Shown piece after piece: positions 43,257 through 50,564 of a stretch of DNA of 50,564 nt. Origin of the DNA: Wenjunlia tyrosinilytica (GTDB lineage Bacteria; Actinomycetota; Actinomycetes; Streptomycetales; Streptomycetaceae); the NCBI RefSeq assembly GCF_014646055.1, contig NZ_BMMS01000042.1, positions 173 to 50,736 on the forward strand. Reading direction: 5' to 3'. Below the pieces are notes generated by a model. The model made no database searches, had not been told where the DNA came from, and was given only the letters and a program-made list of their open reading frames with translations. Within the stretch, counting starts at the first letter, position 1. Each line of letters opens with the position of its first letter. Both the position numbers and the translations under genes were made by a program.

Positions 43257-46200
43257 GTGGCCCGTACCCCGTTGGACCTGGACGAGTTGGTCGAGCACTG
43301 GACGCTGCTGAAGGACGAGCAGGTGCTTGTGTCCGGCAAGCGCGGTGCGACGCGACTGGGCTTCGCCGTCCTGCTGAAGTTCTACACGCAGTACGGCCGG
43401 TTTCCCCGGAACCGGGCAGAGCTGCCCGGTGAGGCCGTGGAGTTCGTCGCCCGGCAGGTCCAGGTCTCCGCTTCTGAGCTGGAGTCCTACGACTGGACGG
43501 GCCGCACGGTCGAGTACCACCGCGCACAGATCCGGGGACACCTCGGGTTCCGCGAGTGCAGCGTCACGGACGCGGAGAAGCTGGCGGCATATCTGGCCGA
43601 GCACGTCGCGCACAAGGAACGCAGGCCCGAGCAGGTACGGGTGGAGCTGCTGGCACGGTGCCGCGTGGAGAGCATCGAGCCGCCCACGCCCGGCCGGTGC
43701 GATCGGATCGTCGCGGCTGCCCTGCGAGCAGCCGAGGAGTCGCTGACATCCCTGATCTCCTCTCGGCTGACTGCGGAGAGCATCGAGCGGCTGGTGGCTC
43801 TGGTAGCCGCCGGCACCGACCAGGACGACGACCCTCAACCCGGCGGTGCTGAGGGTGGGGATGCCCTTCCAGTACTGGGAAAGATCAAGGAAGCGCCGGG
43901 CAACGTGAGCTTGGAGACGATGCTCACCGAGATCGACAAGGTCCTGGCGGTGCGGGCGATCGGTCTGCCGCCGGATCTGTTCATCGATGTCGCACCGAAA
44001 GTCGTGGCGGGCTGGCGAGCGCGAGCCGCGGTGGAGTCGCCTTCCCATCTGCGGACGCACCCGGTACCGCTGCGGGTGACCTTGCTGGCCGCCCTGCTGC
44101 ATGAGCGGGAGCGGGAGATCACGGACACGCTGGTGGAGCTGCTGATCTCCACGGTGCACCGGATCGGGGCGCGGGCGGAGAAGAAGGTCACCGAGCAGCT
44201 GGTCAACGCGTTCAAGAAGGTGTCGGGCAAGGAGAACATCCTCTTCAAGCTCGCCGAGGCGTCGCTCGGCACGCCGGAGGGGACTGTGCGGCAGGTCGTG
44301 TTCCCGGCGGTGTCTGGGGGCGAGGCGACGCTGCGGGAGCTGGTGCACGAGTTCAAGACCCGGGGGCCGGTTTACCGGCGGACCGTGCAGACGACGCTGA
44401 AGGCGTCGTACACCAAGCACTACCGGCGCGGGCTGATCAAGCTGCTGGACGTGCTGGAGTTCCGCTCCAGCAACCACGCCCACCGGCCCGTGATCGAGGC
44501 CCTGGCGCTCGTGGCCCGGTACGCGAACGCCGGGAACACGACGTACTACCCGCTGGGCGAGACGGTGCCGGTCCACAAGGCGATGGGCGGGGACTGGGCA
44601 GAGGTCGTGCACCGCACCGACCAGCGCGGCCGGCGCCGGGTGGTGCGCATGGTCTACGAGGTCGTCGCCTTCCAGGCCCTGCGCGATCAGCTCAAGTGCA
44701 AGGAGATCTGGGTGGTCGGCGCCGACAAGTGGCGCAACCCGGATGAGGACCTGCCGCAGGACTTCGAGGTGAGGCGGGCGGAGAACTACCGGGAGCTGCG
44801 CAAGCCGCTCGACGCCTCGGCATTCATCGACGAGCTGCGCGAGCAGATGACGGCTGAGCTGACCCTGCTGAACGAGCAGATGCCCAAGCTGTCCTGGCTG
44901 GACATTGCCGAGCGCAAGTCCGGGGCGATCCGGCTGACGACGGCCGAGGCCCAGTCGGAACCGCGCAATCTGCGACGGATCAAGGCCGAGGTGCAACGCA
45001 GGTGGGGCATCGTGCCGCTGGTCGACATGCTGAAGGAAGCGGTGCTGCGGACCGGCTGCCTGGACGCGGTCACCTCCGTCTCCGGTGGCGGCAGCCTCTC
45101 GGCGGAGGTGCTGGCGGAACGCCTGCTGCTGGTGATCTACGCGTACGGCACGAACACCGGGATCAAGGCCGTGGCGTCCGGCGGCCACGGGCACACCGAG
45201 GACGAGCTGCGCTATGTACGGCGCCGGTATCTGTCCGCCGAGGCGGCCCGTGCCGTCGCCGTCCAGATCGCGAACGCCACCTTCGCCGCCCGCAGTACCG
45301 AGTTGTGGGGTCAGGGCTCGACCGCGGTCGCCTCCGACTCCACGCATGTGCGCGCCTACGACCAGAATCTGTTCACCGAGTGGCACTCGCGCTACGGCGG
45401 CCGCGGGGTGCTCATCTACTGGCATGTGGAGAAGAAGTCCCTGGCCATCCACTCCCAGCTGATCAACTGCACCGCGTCCGAGGTCGCCGCGATGATCGAG
45501 GGCGCCATGCGGCACGGCACCACCATGGACGTGGAAGCCAACTACACGGACTCGCACGGACAGTCGGAGGTCGGGTTCGGCATCACGAGACTGCTGAACT
45601 TCGACCTGCTGCCCAGGATCAAGCGGATCAACAAGGTCAAGCTGTACCGGCCGTTGGCCGGCGACCCGGACGCCTACCCACGGCTGACCCCGGCCCTGAC
45701 CCGCCCGATCCGCTGGGAACTCATCGCCCAGCAGTACGACCAGATGATCAAGTACGCCACGGCGATCCCGACCCGGACCGCCTCCACCGAGGCGATCCTG
45801 CGGCGCTTCACCCGCAACGCCTCCCACCCCACCTACGCGGCGATGCTGGAGGTCGGCCGCGCTCAGAAGACCATCTTCGTGGCCCGCTACCTGCGGCTTC
45901 GGGATCTTTAGCGGGAGATCGAGGAGGGCCTGAACGTCATGGAGTCCTCCAAGGGCGCCAACAGTGTGATCGCCTACGGCAAGGGCGGGGAGATCGCCTC
46001 GAACCGGCGCGACGAGCAGGAGATGTTCGTCCTGTGCCTGCGGATCCTGCAATCCGCCCTGGTGTACGTGAACACCCTCATGCTCCAGGACGTCCTCGGC
46101 GAACCGGAGTGGGACGGCCTCCTCACCCCTGCTGACCGGCGCGGCCTCACCCCGCTGTTCTGGTCCCACGTACGCCCGTACGGCGAGGTGAACCTCGACA

Positions 46201-46289
46201 TGGACGCTCGCCTGAACCTCGCCGCGGTCACCGTACCGACTCCTCGCCCCCCAGCTGACGCGGACAACGGTGCGACGTCCCGCACATGA
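43257..46289 (+). pseudogene. tnpA: Tn3-family transposase TnpA interrupted by an amber codon
   Basis: From GTG 43257 (VARTPLDLDELVEHWTLLKD) 884 residues run to TAG at 45909-45911; the same frame then continues to 46289 (REIEEGLNVMESS, GEIASNRRDEQEMFVLCLRI, TPLFWSHVRPYGEVNLDM). Together, about 1010 residues, this is a normal Tn3 transposase: N-terminal DUF4158-type domain, then the DDE core with STAVASDSTHVRAYDQNL (first Asp) and VEANYTDSHGQSEVGF (second Asp). The catalytic Glu is expected in GLNVMES, beyond the amber codon. TAG sits where the family has Gln (DLQREI), a simple CAG-to-TAG change, so the shortened product should be inactive. Confidence 0.9.
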
Positions 46290-46308
46290 TCGAGCCGTAC
46301 AGTCAAAG

Positions 46309-46345
46309 GGGTGGCCGGAGTCAGCTGCAATGACTCCGGCCACCC
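46309..46345. terminator. Perfect 15-bp stem terminator between tnpA and the small cargo gene
   Basis: GGGTGGCCGGAGTCA (46309-46323) pairs perfectly with TGACTCCGGCCACCC (46331-46345) across the 7-nt loop GCTGCAA. It lies between two convergent genes (tnpA on plus, the 44-residue peptide on minus) and should terminate both. Confidence 0.8.
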
Positions 46346-46367
46346 TCGGCGGACCACTCGCAGTTCG

Positions 46368-46502
46368 TTAGTTCGTCTCCGCCAGGAACTTGATCAGCCA
46401 GACGACGAACGCTTGGCTCGCCCCCGAGAGGACGCCGCGTACAGCGGCAGCGATCAAGGTGAGGCGCTCGGTTCGGGTCGTGTGGTCGCGGTGAACGGTC
46501 AT
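46368..46502 (-). CDS. 44-residue hydrophobic peptide carried by the Tn3 element
   Basis: From ATG 46502 with a strong ribosome site (GAGGAGGGCAAGGAC): a charged head TVHRDHTTRTERLT, then one hydrophobic helix LIAAAVRGVLSGASQAFVVW and LIKFLAETN. It resembles the small protein at 22361 (shared ERL, GVL-x-G, W-x-I). It is divergent from the XRE-TPR gene with a 188-bp shared control region. It could be a membrane-active peptide, a toxin, or the precursor of a signal peptide sensed by the TPR protein; sequence alone does not decide. No Cys, no clear signal-peptidase site. Confidence 0.6.
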   Translation of the reverse strand: MTVHRDHTTRTERLTLIAAAVRGVLSGASQAFVVWLIKFLAETN

Positions 46503-46690
46503 GTCCTTGCCCTCCTCGGCCCTGCCCTCGGATGGGGGGCTTGAATCCACCATGTGGCTGGTGGAGGAGTGCCCGAGCGATCCCTGTCGCCGGTCCTCGA
46601 CGAGCTGACCGCGCGCTGAACAGACACTGCTGGGTACGGACTGGCACACTGTTGGCCTGACGCAACCTGACAAAGGCTGACGGAGACCCT

Positions 46691-48655
46691 GTGGTAGGCA
46701 TTCGCATGCCGGACGAGCAGCAATTGCCGCCGGGGCCGCGACGGGATTTGGCTGCTGCCTTACATGACCTGTACGCGCTGGCGGGAAAACCCGCGGCCCG
46801 CACCATCAGCGCCTGGATCCGCGATCAGGATGATCTCCCTGGCACTCTCAGTCATGAGGGCGTTAGCGCAGTGTTGCGTGGCTCTGGCACGCCCCGCTGG
46901 GCAAACCTAGAGTCTCTGGTTCGCGTCCTTGTCGAGCAGCAGCGTGTGGGCAAGGCAGATATCGACATCGTCGTCACGCGGATCCATACACTCTGGCGCA
47001 TCGCTGATGGCGGCCCGCCCTCAGCGGGTGAACCTTCGCCGGCGGCTCCTGACCCCCAAGAGACTGAGCAGTACGAAGAGACTGTCTCGGATGCTGAAAC
47101 TTCCCAGCCCGGGGCCGCCCCCGCGGCCAGGGCAACGAGCCAGCTACCCGGACGTCACCGCAAGGCTCGCTCATCCGATGGAAACACCCTCGACTGGGCA
47201 CCGTGGAATTCAGGGATCGACAAACGGCTGTGGAGATCTTCAAGGAAGTGGGGGGCTTCGATGACCAGCCGTGACCAGGCATCTTCCGCATGGGCCCGGT
47301 TCAAGCGAACCGGCTCGCTCGCCGACCTGGACGCAGCAATCTCTGCCTTCCAGGCAGCAGCACAAACCGCTCCGCTCGATCATCTCGACCGAGCAGCGAT
47401 CTTGAGCAACCTGAGTGGGGCGCTGCGGACTCGGTTCGAGCGAACCGGCTCGCTCGCCGACCTTGACCAGGCCATCGCCCTAGCTGAGCAGGCGGCTGGC
47501 GAAGGCTCGACCGATAACTCCCGGCATCCCGCGATCTTGAGCAACCTGAGTGGGGCGCTACGGGCTCGGTTCGAGCGAACCGGTAACCGCAGTGACCTTG
47601 ACCGGGCCATCGCCCTGGCTGAGCGCGCGGCGAGTGAAGGTCCGATTGAGGCCTCCCGGCATCCCGCGATCTTGAGCAACTTGGCCACGATGTTGTCGGA
47701 GGTGGGGCGTTGGGAGGAGGCTCTGGCGGCCGCCGAGGAGGCGGTGCACATCCGCCGGCAGCTTGCGGAAACCAACCCCGACGCCTACGAACCCGACCTG
47801 GCACTGTCACTCAGCAACTTGGGCACGATGTTGTCGGAGGTCGGGCGTTGGGAGGAGGCTCTGGCGGCCGCCGAGGAGGCGGTGCACATCCGCCGGCAGC
47901 TTGCGGAAACCAACCCCGACGCCTACGAACCCGACCTGGCACTGTCACTCAGCAACCTTGGCAACCGCATGTCGGAGGTGGGGCGTTGGGAGGAGGCTCT
48001 GGCGGCCGCCGAGGAGGCGGTGCACATCCACCAGCAGCTTGCGGAAACCAACCCCGACGCCTACGCACCCGACCTGACCGCCTCACAGTCCAATCTCGCA
48101 CGCGCCTATCTGGCAGCGGGCGATTTGTATCGAGCGACCCAGTTGTACGAGCGCACCCTGGTCGACAGTGAGCGGGTGCTGGGCCCCAACCACCCGGACA
48201 CCCTGATCTCGCGGAACAATCTCGCGGGTGCCTACGAATCTGCGGGCGATTTGGGTCGAGCGATCCCGTTGTACGAGCGCACCCTGGTCGACTTTGAGCG
48301 GGTGCTGGGCCCCAACCACCCGGACACCCTGAACGCGGGCGGGAGCTTGGCTGTCTCCTACGCGCAAGCGGGACGGATCGACGAAGCCATCACGCTTCTT
48401 GAGAGGGTCACCGCCGACTTTGAGCGGGTGCTGGGCCCCGACCACCCCCACACTCTGAGTGCGCGGAACAACCTTGCCCTTTGGCGGGGCGAGGTGGGGG
48501 ATGCGGCTGGTGCCGCGGCCGCATTCGCCGACCTGTTGGCCGACCGGGAGCGGGTGCTGGGCCCCGAGCACCCGGACACCCTCACTACCCGCGAAAACCT
48601 CGCTCACTGGCGAGAGCAGGTGCGGGGCGCGGCCGTTCACCAATCGACCGATTGA
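46691..48655 (+). CDS. XRE-type HTH plus TPR-repeat regulator (Tn3 cargo)
   Basis: A 654-residue protein from GTG 46691 (RBS GGAG, 6 bp away). Residues about 15-80 form an HTH module of streptomycete type (RRDLAAALHDLYALAGKPAA, TLSHEGVSAVLRGSGTPRWA, NLESLVRVL). A Pro/Ala/Glu linker follows to about residue 170, then tetratricopeptide repeats: two SGALRxRFERTG units, three near-identical 46-residue MLSEVGRWEEALAAAEEAVH units, and several LYERTLVDxERVLGPNHPDT units. No NTPase or toxin domain is present. HTH plus TPR is the layout of peptide-sensing regulators; here a small peptide gene lies divergently beside it. Frame intact. Confidence 0.8.
   Translation: MVGIRMPDEQQLPPGPRRDLAAALHDLYALAGKPAARTISAWIRDQDDLPGTLSHEGVSAVLRGSGTPRWANLESLVRVLVEQQRVGKADIDIVVTRIHTLWRIADGGPPSAGEPSPAAPDPQETEQYEETVSDAETSQPGAAPAARATSQLPGRHRKARSSDGNTLDWAPWNSGIDKRLWRSSRKWGASMTSRDQASSAWARFKRTGSLADLDAAISAFQAAAQTAPLDHLDRAAILSNLSGALRTRFERTGSLADLDQAIALAEQAAGEGSTDNSRHPAILSNLSGALRARFERTGNRSDLDRAIALAERAASEGPIEASRHPAILSNLATMLSEVGRWEEALAAAEEAVHIRRQLAETNPDAYEPDLALSLSNLGTMLSEVGRWEEALAAAEEAVHIRRQLAETNPDAYEPDLALSLSNLGNRMSEVGRWEEALAAAEEAVHIHQQLAETNPDAYAPDLTASQSNLARAYLAAGDLYRATQLYERTLVDSERVLGPNHPDTLISRNNLAGAYESAGDLGRAIPLYERTLVDFERVLGPNHPDTLNAGGSLAVSYAQAGRIDEAITLLERVTADFERVLGPDHPHTLSARNNLALWRGEVGDAAGAAAAFADLLADRERVLGPEHPDTLTTRENLAHWREQVRGAAVHQSTD
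47687..48100 (+). repeat. Three 138-bp tandem repeats inside the TPR gene
   Basis: Units begin at 47687, 47825 and 47963, exactly 138 bp (46 codons) apart. The first two are nearly identical at DNA level; the third diverges slightly at its start and end. Such identity in silent positions means recent expansion by unequal exchange or slippage, giving a modular number of TPR units. Confidence 0.85.
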
Positions 48656-48699
48656 TGAGCAAGATCGGTAAGCATGCGTCTGCGGCCGAATCGGCGCCG

Positions 48700-48779
48700 G
48701 ATCATGCCCATAAAACGGTGCCAAAAAAGTCGGCTTGCTCAAGAACTTTGGCATGACCCTTTTCTGTACGATCTGAGGG
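48700..48779. promoter_or_regulatory. Candidate res site and resolvase promoter region
   Basis: This 80-bp AT-richer stretch lies just before the resolvase start, where Tn3 elements carry res. It contains TGCCAAAAAAGT (48719-48730) facing ACTTTGGCA (48745-48753), an imperfect dyad with 14 bp between, and related CATGCCCATAAAAC and GCATGACCCTTTT flanks, suitable as resolvase-binding subsites. Exact subsite limits cannot be fixed by eye. Confidence 0.45.
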
Positions 48780-49471
48780 GTGCAGCAGCCTTCGGACGAC
48801 GACACCGCCGATCTCCTCGCCCCTGTTCCGGCCGTACGGACCGGCGATCTTGTTGGATACGCACGTGTGTCCACCAAGGGGCAGCTGCTCGACCGGCAGA
48901 TCCGCGCGCTCACCGATGCCGGATGCAGCCGGATCTTCTCGGACAAGAAGTCTGGCAAGAACGCCGAGCGCGAAGAACTCTGGAAAGCCCTCGACTACCT
49001 GCGGCCCGGCGACACCCTCGTCGTCCCGTCGCTCGACCGGCTCGGCCGCTCCATCCAAGACCTCATCGCCATCGTGTCTGGCCTGCGCAAGCGCGGCATC
49101 GGTTTCACCTCGCTCCACGAGGCACTCGACACCACCACACCCGGCGGGCGCCTGATCTTCCACGTCTTCGCCGCCCTCGCGGAGTTCATCCGCGAACTCA
49201 TCGTGCAGGGCACCAACGAGGGCCTGGACGCCGCCCGCGCCCGCGGCGCCCGCCTCGGCCGTCCGCCGGCCATGACGCCGCGGAGCAAGTACGTCACGCC
49301 CGCGACCTGCTCACCCGCCCCGAGAACACCGTGACCTCGATCGCGAAACTGCTCGGCGTCTCCCGCAACACCATCTACAACTACGTGCCCGAGCTGAAGG
49401 GCGGCCGTCAGGCGCTCGCCGAGGCGACCACAACGGCCGAGCTGCCACGGCCGGCCAAGCCCAAGGACTGA
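48780..49471 (+). pseudogene. tnpR: Tn3 serine resolvase TnpR, frameshifted before the C-terminal HTH
   Basis: From GTG 48780: VGYARVSTKGQLLDRQIRAL (catalytic Ser in ARVST), LVVPSLDRLGRSIQDLIAIV (SLDRLGRS motif), GRLIFHVFAALAEFIRELIV (E-helix start) and ARARGARLGRPPAMTP. There the frame must shift (two extra bases, CG, near 49273) to continue EQVRHARDLLTRPENTVTSI, AKLLGVSRNTIYNYVPEL, the C-terminal HTH. Without the shift the protein ends at 49334 and lacks DNA binding. The catalytic domain is complete. The frame ends 2 bp before the right inverted repeat. Confidence 0.85.
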
Positions 49472-49472
49472 T

Positions 49473-49512
49473 CGCCGTTTGCGGCTGGTGACACGGTTCT
49501 TACCGGCACCCC
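49473..49512 (-). repeat. Tn3 right inverted repeat (40 bp)
   Basis: Reverse complement of 43130-43169 with no mismatch over 40 bases; identity ends at base 41. Flanking DNA from 49513 is unrelated to the left flank. Confidence 0.95.
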
Positions 49513-49598
49513 AGATCAGCCGGTTATATTCTATATATCCGGATGCTAACAGCGCGGACCAGTTCATCCCCGCATTGTCCACTGAGGACTTCTGGCGG

Positions 49599-50045
49599 TC
49601 AGGATGCGATGCAGACATAGCACCGATAGGCGAAGAAGCGGAACAGTGTGGCGACCCCCCAGCCGAAGATGCGCGCGACGTTGTCACTGAGGACCGGGTC
49701 GAGCCCGCCAGTATGCCTCGACACGTAGACCGTGCCGGCCGTGATGACGACACCGACGACATTCACGAAGGTGAACAGCGCCAGTTCCTGCGTCAGCTTC
49801 TCGCGGTGCTGGTGGCGGTAGGTCCATTGGCGGTTCCCGAGCCAACTGAAGATCATCGCCGCGGCGGCCGCGGCCACGGACGCCGGAAGGGCGCGGACCG
49901 CATCGGGCCGCCGCCCGCGCCGGGGAGGCCGAAGACCCGCAGGTTGTAGCCACCGTTGTCCACCACGAAGGCGAGGGCTCCGACGATCCCGAACTTGGTG
50001 ACCTCGCGCCAGATACCTCTGATCGCCTGCGTCGTGGCATTCTCC
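49599..50045 (-). pseudogene. GtrA-family membrane protein, 5'-truncated and frameshifted
   Basis: Readable parts are EVTKFGIVGALAFVVDNGGY (first membrane helix), then after a shift near 49895 ASVAAAAAAMIFSWLGNRQW (second helix with SWLGNRQWTY, the GtrA signature), ELALFTFVNVVGVVITAGTV and ARIFGWGVATLFRFFAYRCY. GtrA proteins are small four-helix flippase-like subunits linked to cell-envelope glycosylation. The original start is missing; at about 50035 the gene meets the WD40 fragment on the other strand. Repaired, it would be about 145 residues, near the usual length. Confidence 0.7.
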
Positions 50046-50343
50046 CAGGATGGCCGAACTCTGGCTGTCGCGGACCAAGAGGGCACCCTGCAACTGTGGG
50101 GACCTGGTCTCCAACCAGCCCCTGGGCGCCCCCTTGACGACCCCCGGGGGAGCGATCCTGTCCCCGGCCTTCAGCCCTGACGGCAATACGGTGTACGCCG
50201 CCGGCGAGCACCTGCCGCTGCAGAAGTACAACATTTCCCCCGAACGGGTAGCCGCAGACTTGTGCAAACGCATCGGCGGTGCCCTGTCGCGTGACGACTG
50301 GCACGCGTACATCTCCGAAGCGCCCTACCGGAGGACTTGCTGA
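50020..50343 (+). pseudogene. WD40-repeat protein, C-terminal fragment
   Basis: VVAFSQDGRTLAVADQEGTL, QLW, then after one extra G in a GGGG run near 50099 DLVSNQPLGAPLTTPGGAIL, SPAFSPDGNTVYAAGEHLPL and the typical tail AADLCKRIGGALSRDDWHAY, ISEAPYRRTC. This is the end of a large streptomycete WD40 protein of the nSTAND/kinase-linked type (tail CxxxGxxLxxxxWxxYIxxxPYRxTC). Everything before the last two blades is missing. Confidence 0.7.
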
Positions 50344-50349
50344 CGAAAC

Positions 50350-50564
50350 TCCTGCGACGCCTCGCGTCCGGCCGTTGTCCAGCCGGACCCCTTGGAAGCC
50401 GGCGATCAGGTGCATAGCGGGGCAGAACAGGGCCTGGGGTCTGGCCGCCATCACCGCGGCCTGCTGCCTGGCCACCACCGCCGTGTTCTGGCCCGGGTAC
50501 ATGAGTCCCGACAGCTTTGCGCAGCTCAAGCAGGCCACGGGCAGGGAAACGCTGACCGACTGGC
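50350..50564 (+). CDS. Integral membrane protein, N-terminal part running off the window
   Basis: The frame NRAWGLAAITAACCLATTAV, FWPGYMSPDSFAQLKQATG, RETLTDW shows one membrane helix followed by a conserved-looking FWPGYMSPDS...TDW segment, as in the first periplasmic loop of streptomycete multi-pass proteins related to glycosyltransferase-like DUF6020 proteins. No ATG or GTG in frame is visible upstream, so the start is uncertain. The gene continues beyond 50564. Confidence 0.4.

Larger units (their letters stand above)
43130..49512. mobile_element. Tn3-family transposon, 6.4 kb, with XRE-TPR cargo
   Basis: The element is bounded by perfect 40-bp inverted repeats (43130-43169 and 49473-49512) beginning GGGGTGCCGGTAAGAACCGT. 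Inside are tnpA (43257-46289, interrupted by an amber codon), a terminator, a divergent pair of cargo genes (44-residue peptide, 46368-46502, and XRE-TPR protein, 46691-48655), a candidate res site and a serine resolvase (48780-49471, frameshifted). The 5-bp flanks differ (AACAC left, AGATC right), so no target duplication is seen, and the interrupted toxin gene does not resume on the right. The element appears stranded by adjacent deletion or recombination. Confidence 0.92.

Overview
This is high-GC actinobacterial DNA, almost certainly from a Streptomyces or close relative. The GC content is about 70 %, GTG starts are common, short cysteine-ending leader peptides occur, there are many luciferase-like flavin enzymes, and DUF5133, Fic-like toxin-antitoxin and XRE-TPR proteins of streptomycete type are present. 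No rRNA, tRNA, ribosomal or replication genes were found. The density of transposon pieces and gene fragments suggests an accessory region such as a chromosome arm.

Layout. 0-1.7 kb: a mosaic of TniB/TniA-type transposition genes, an Rhs-like exported-protein fragment and an ISL3 transposase fragment. 1.7-5 kb: a TetR regulator divergent from an NAD(P)-binding reductase, then four frameshifted genes (PPOX/F420 protein, haloalkane dehalogenase, a coiled-coil/winged-helix protein, cold-shock protein). 5.9-18 kb: a sulfur-acquisition block with metYX, four luciferase-like monooxygenases, a GNAT acetyltransferase, a wrecked ABC transporter, an arylsulfatase tail and a vanadium haloperoxidase. Three cysteine-containing leader peptides precede three transcription units here. 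18-25 kb: an F420-type LLM enzyme, a scrapyard of truncated genes, a Fic-like toxin-antitoxin pair and a HAD phosphatase.

25-39.7 kb: a stress-response block with DUF5133, a STAS antagonist, hemerythrin, small hydrophobic membrane proteins, a sigma-B/F-type sigma factor, an SDR, a GlsB-like protein, a carotenoid-desaturase-like FAD enzyme, SRPBCC, a large KatE-type catalase, and a three-gene run of haem-oxygenase-fold redox enzyme, MTQ2-like methyltransferase and CDGSH Fe-S protein. Several upstream regions carry GGGTAC boxes resembling sigma-B promoters.

40-50.5 kb: an IS5 remnant, then a NucA/NucB nuclease toxin with a likely ComJ-like immunity gene. The toxin is cut by a 6.4-kb Tn3-family transposon (43130-49512) with perfect 40-bp inverted repeats. 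Its tnpA has an in-frame amber codon and its resolvase a frameshift. The cargo is an XRE-TPR protein divergent from a 44-residue hydrophobic peptide. Truncated GtrA, WD40 and membrane-protein genes follow to the right edge.

Many genes here are broken. Some damage is clearly real: internal deletions, abutting fragments, a 20-bp tandem insertion. Many other breaks are single-base changes in short G/C or A runs, and these could be decay or consensus errors in the assembly. I flag this for each gene.
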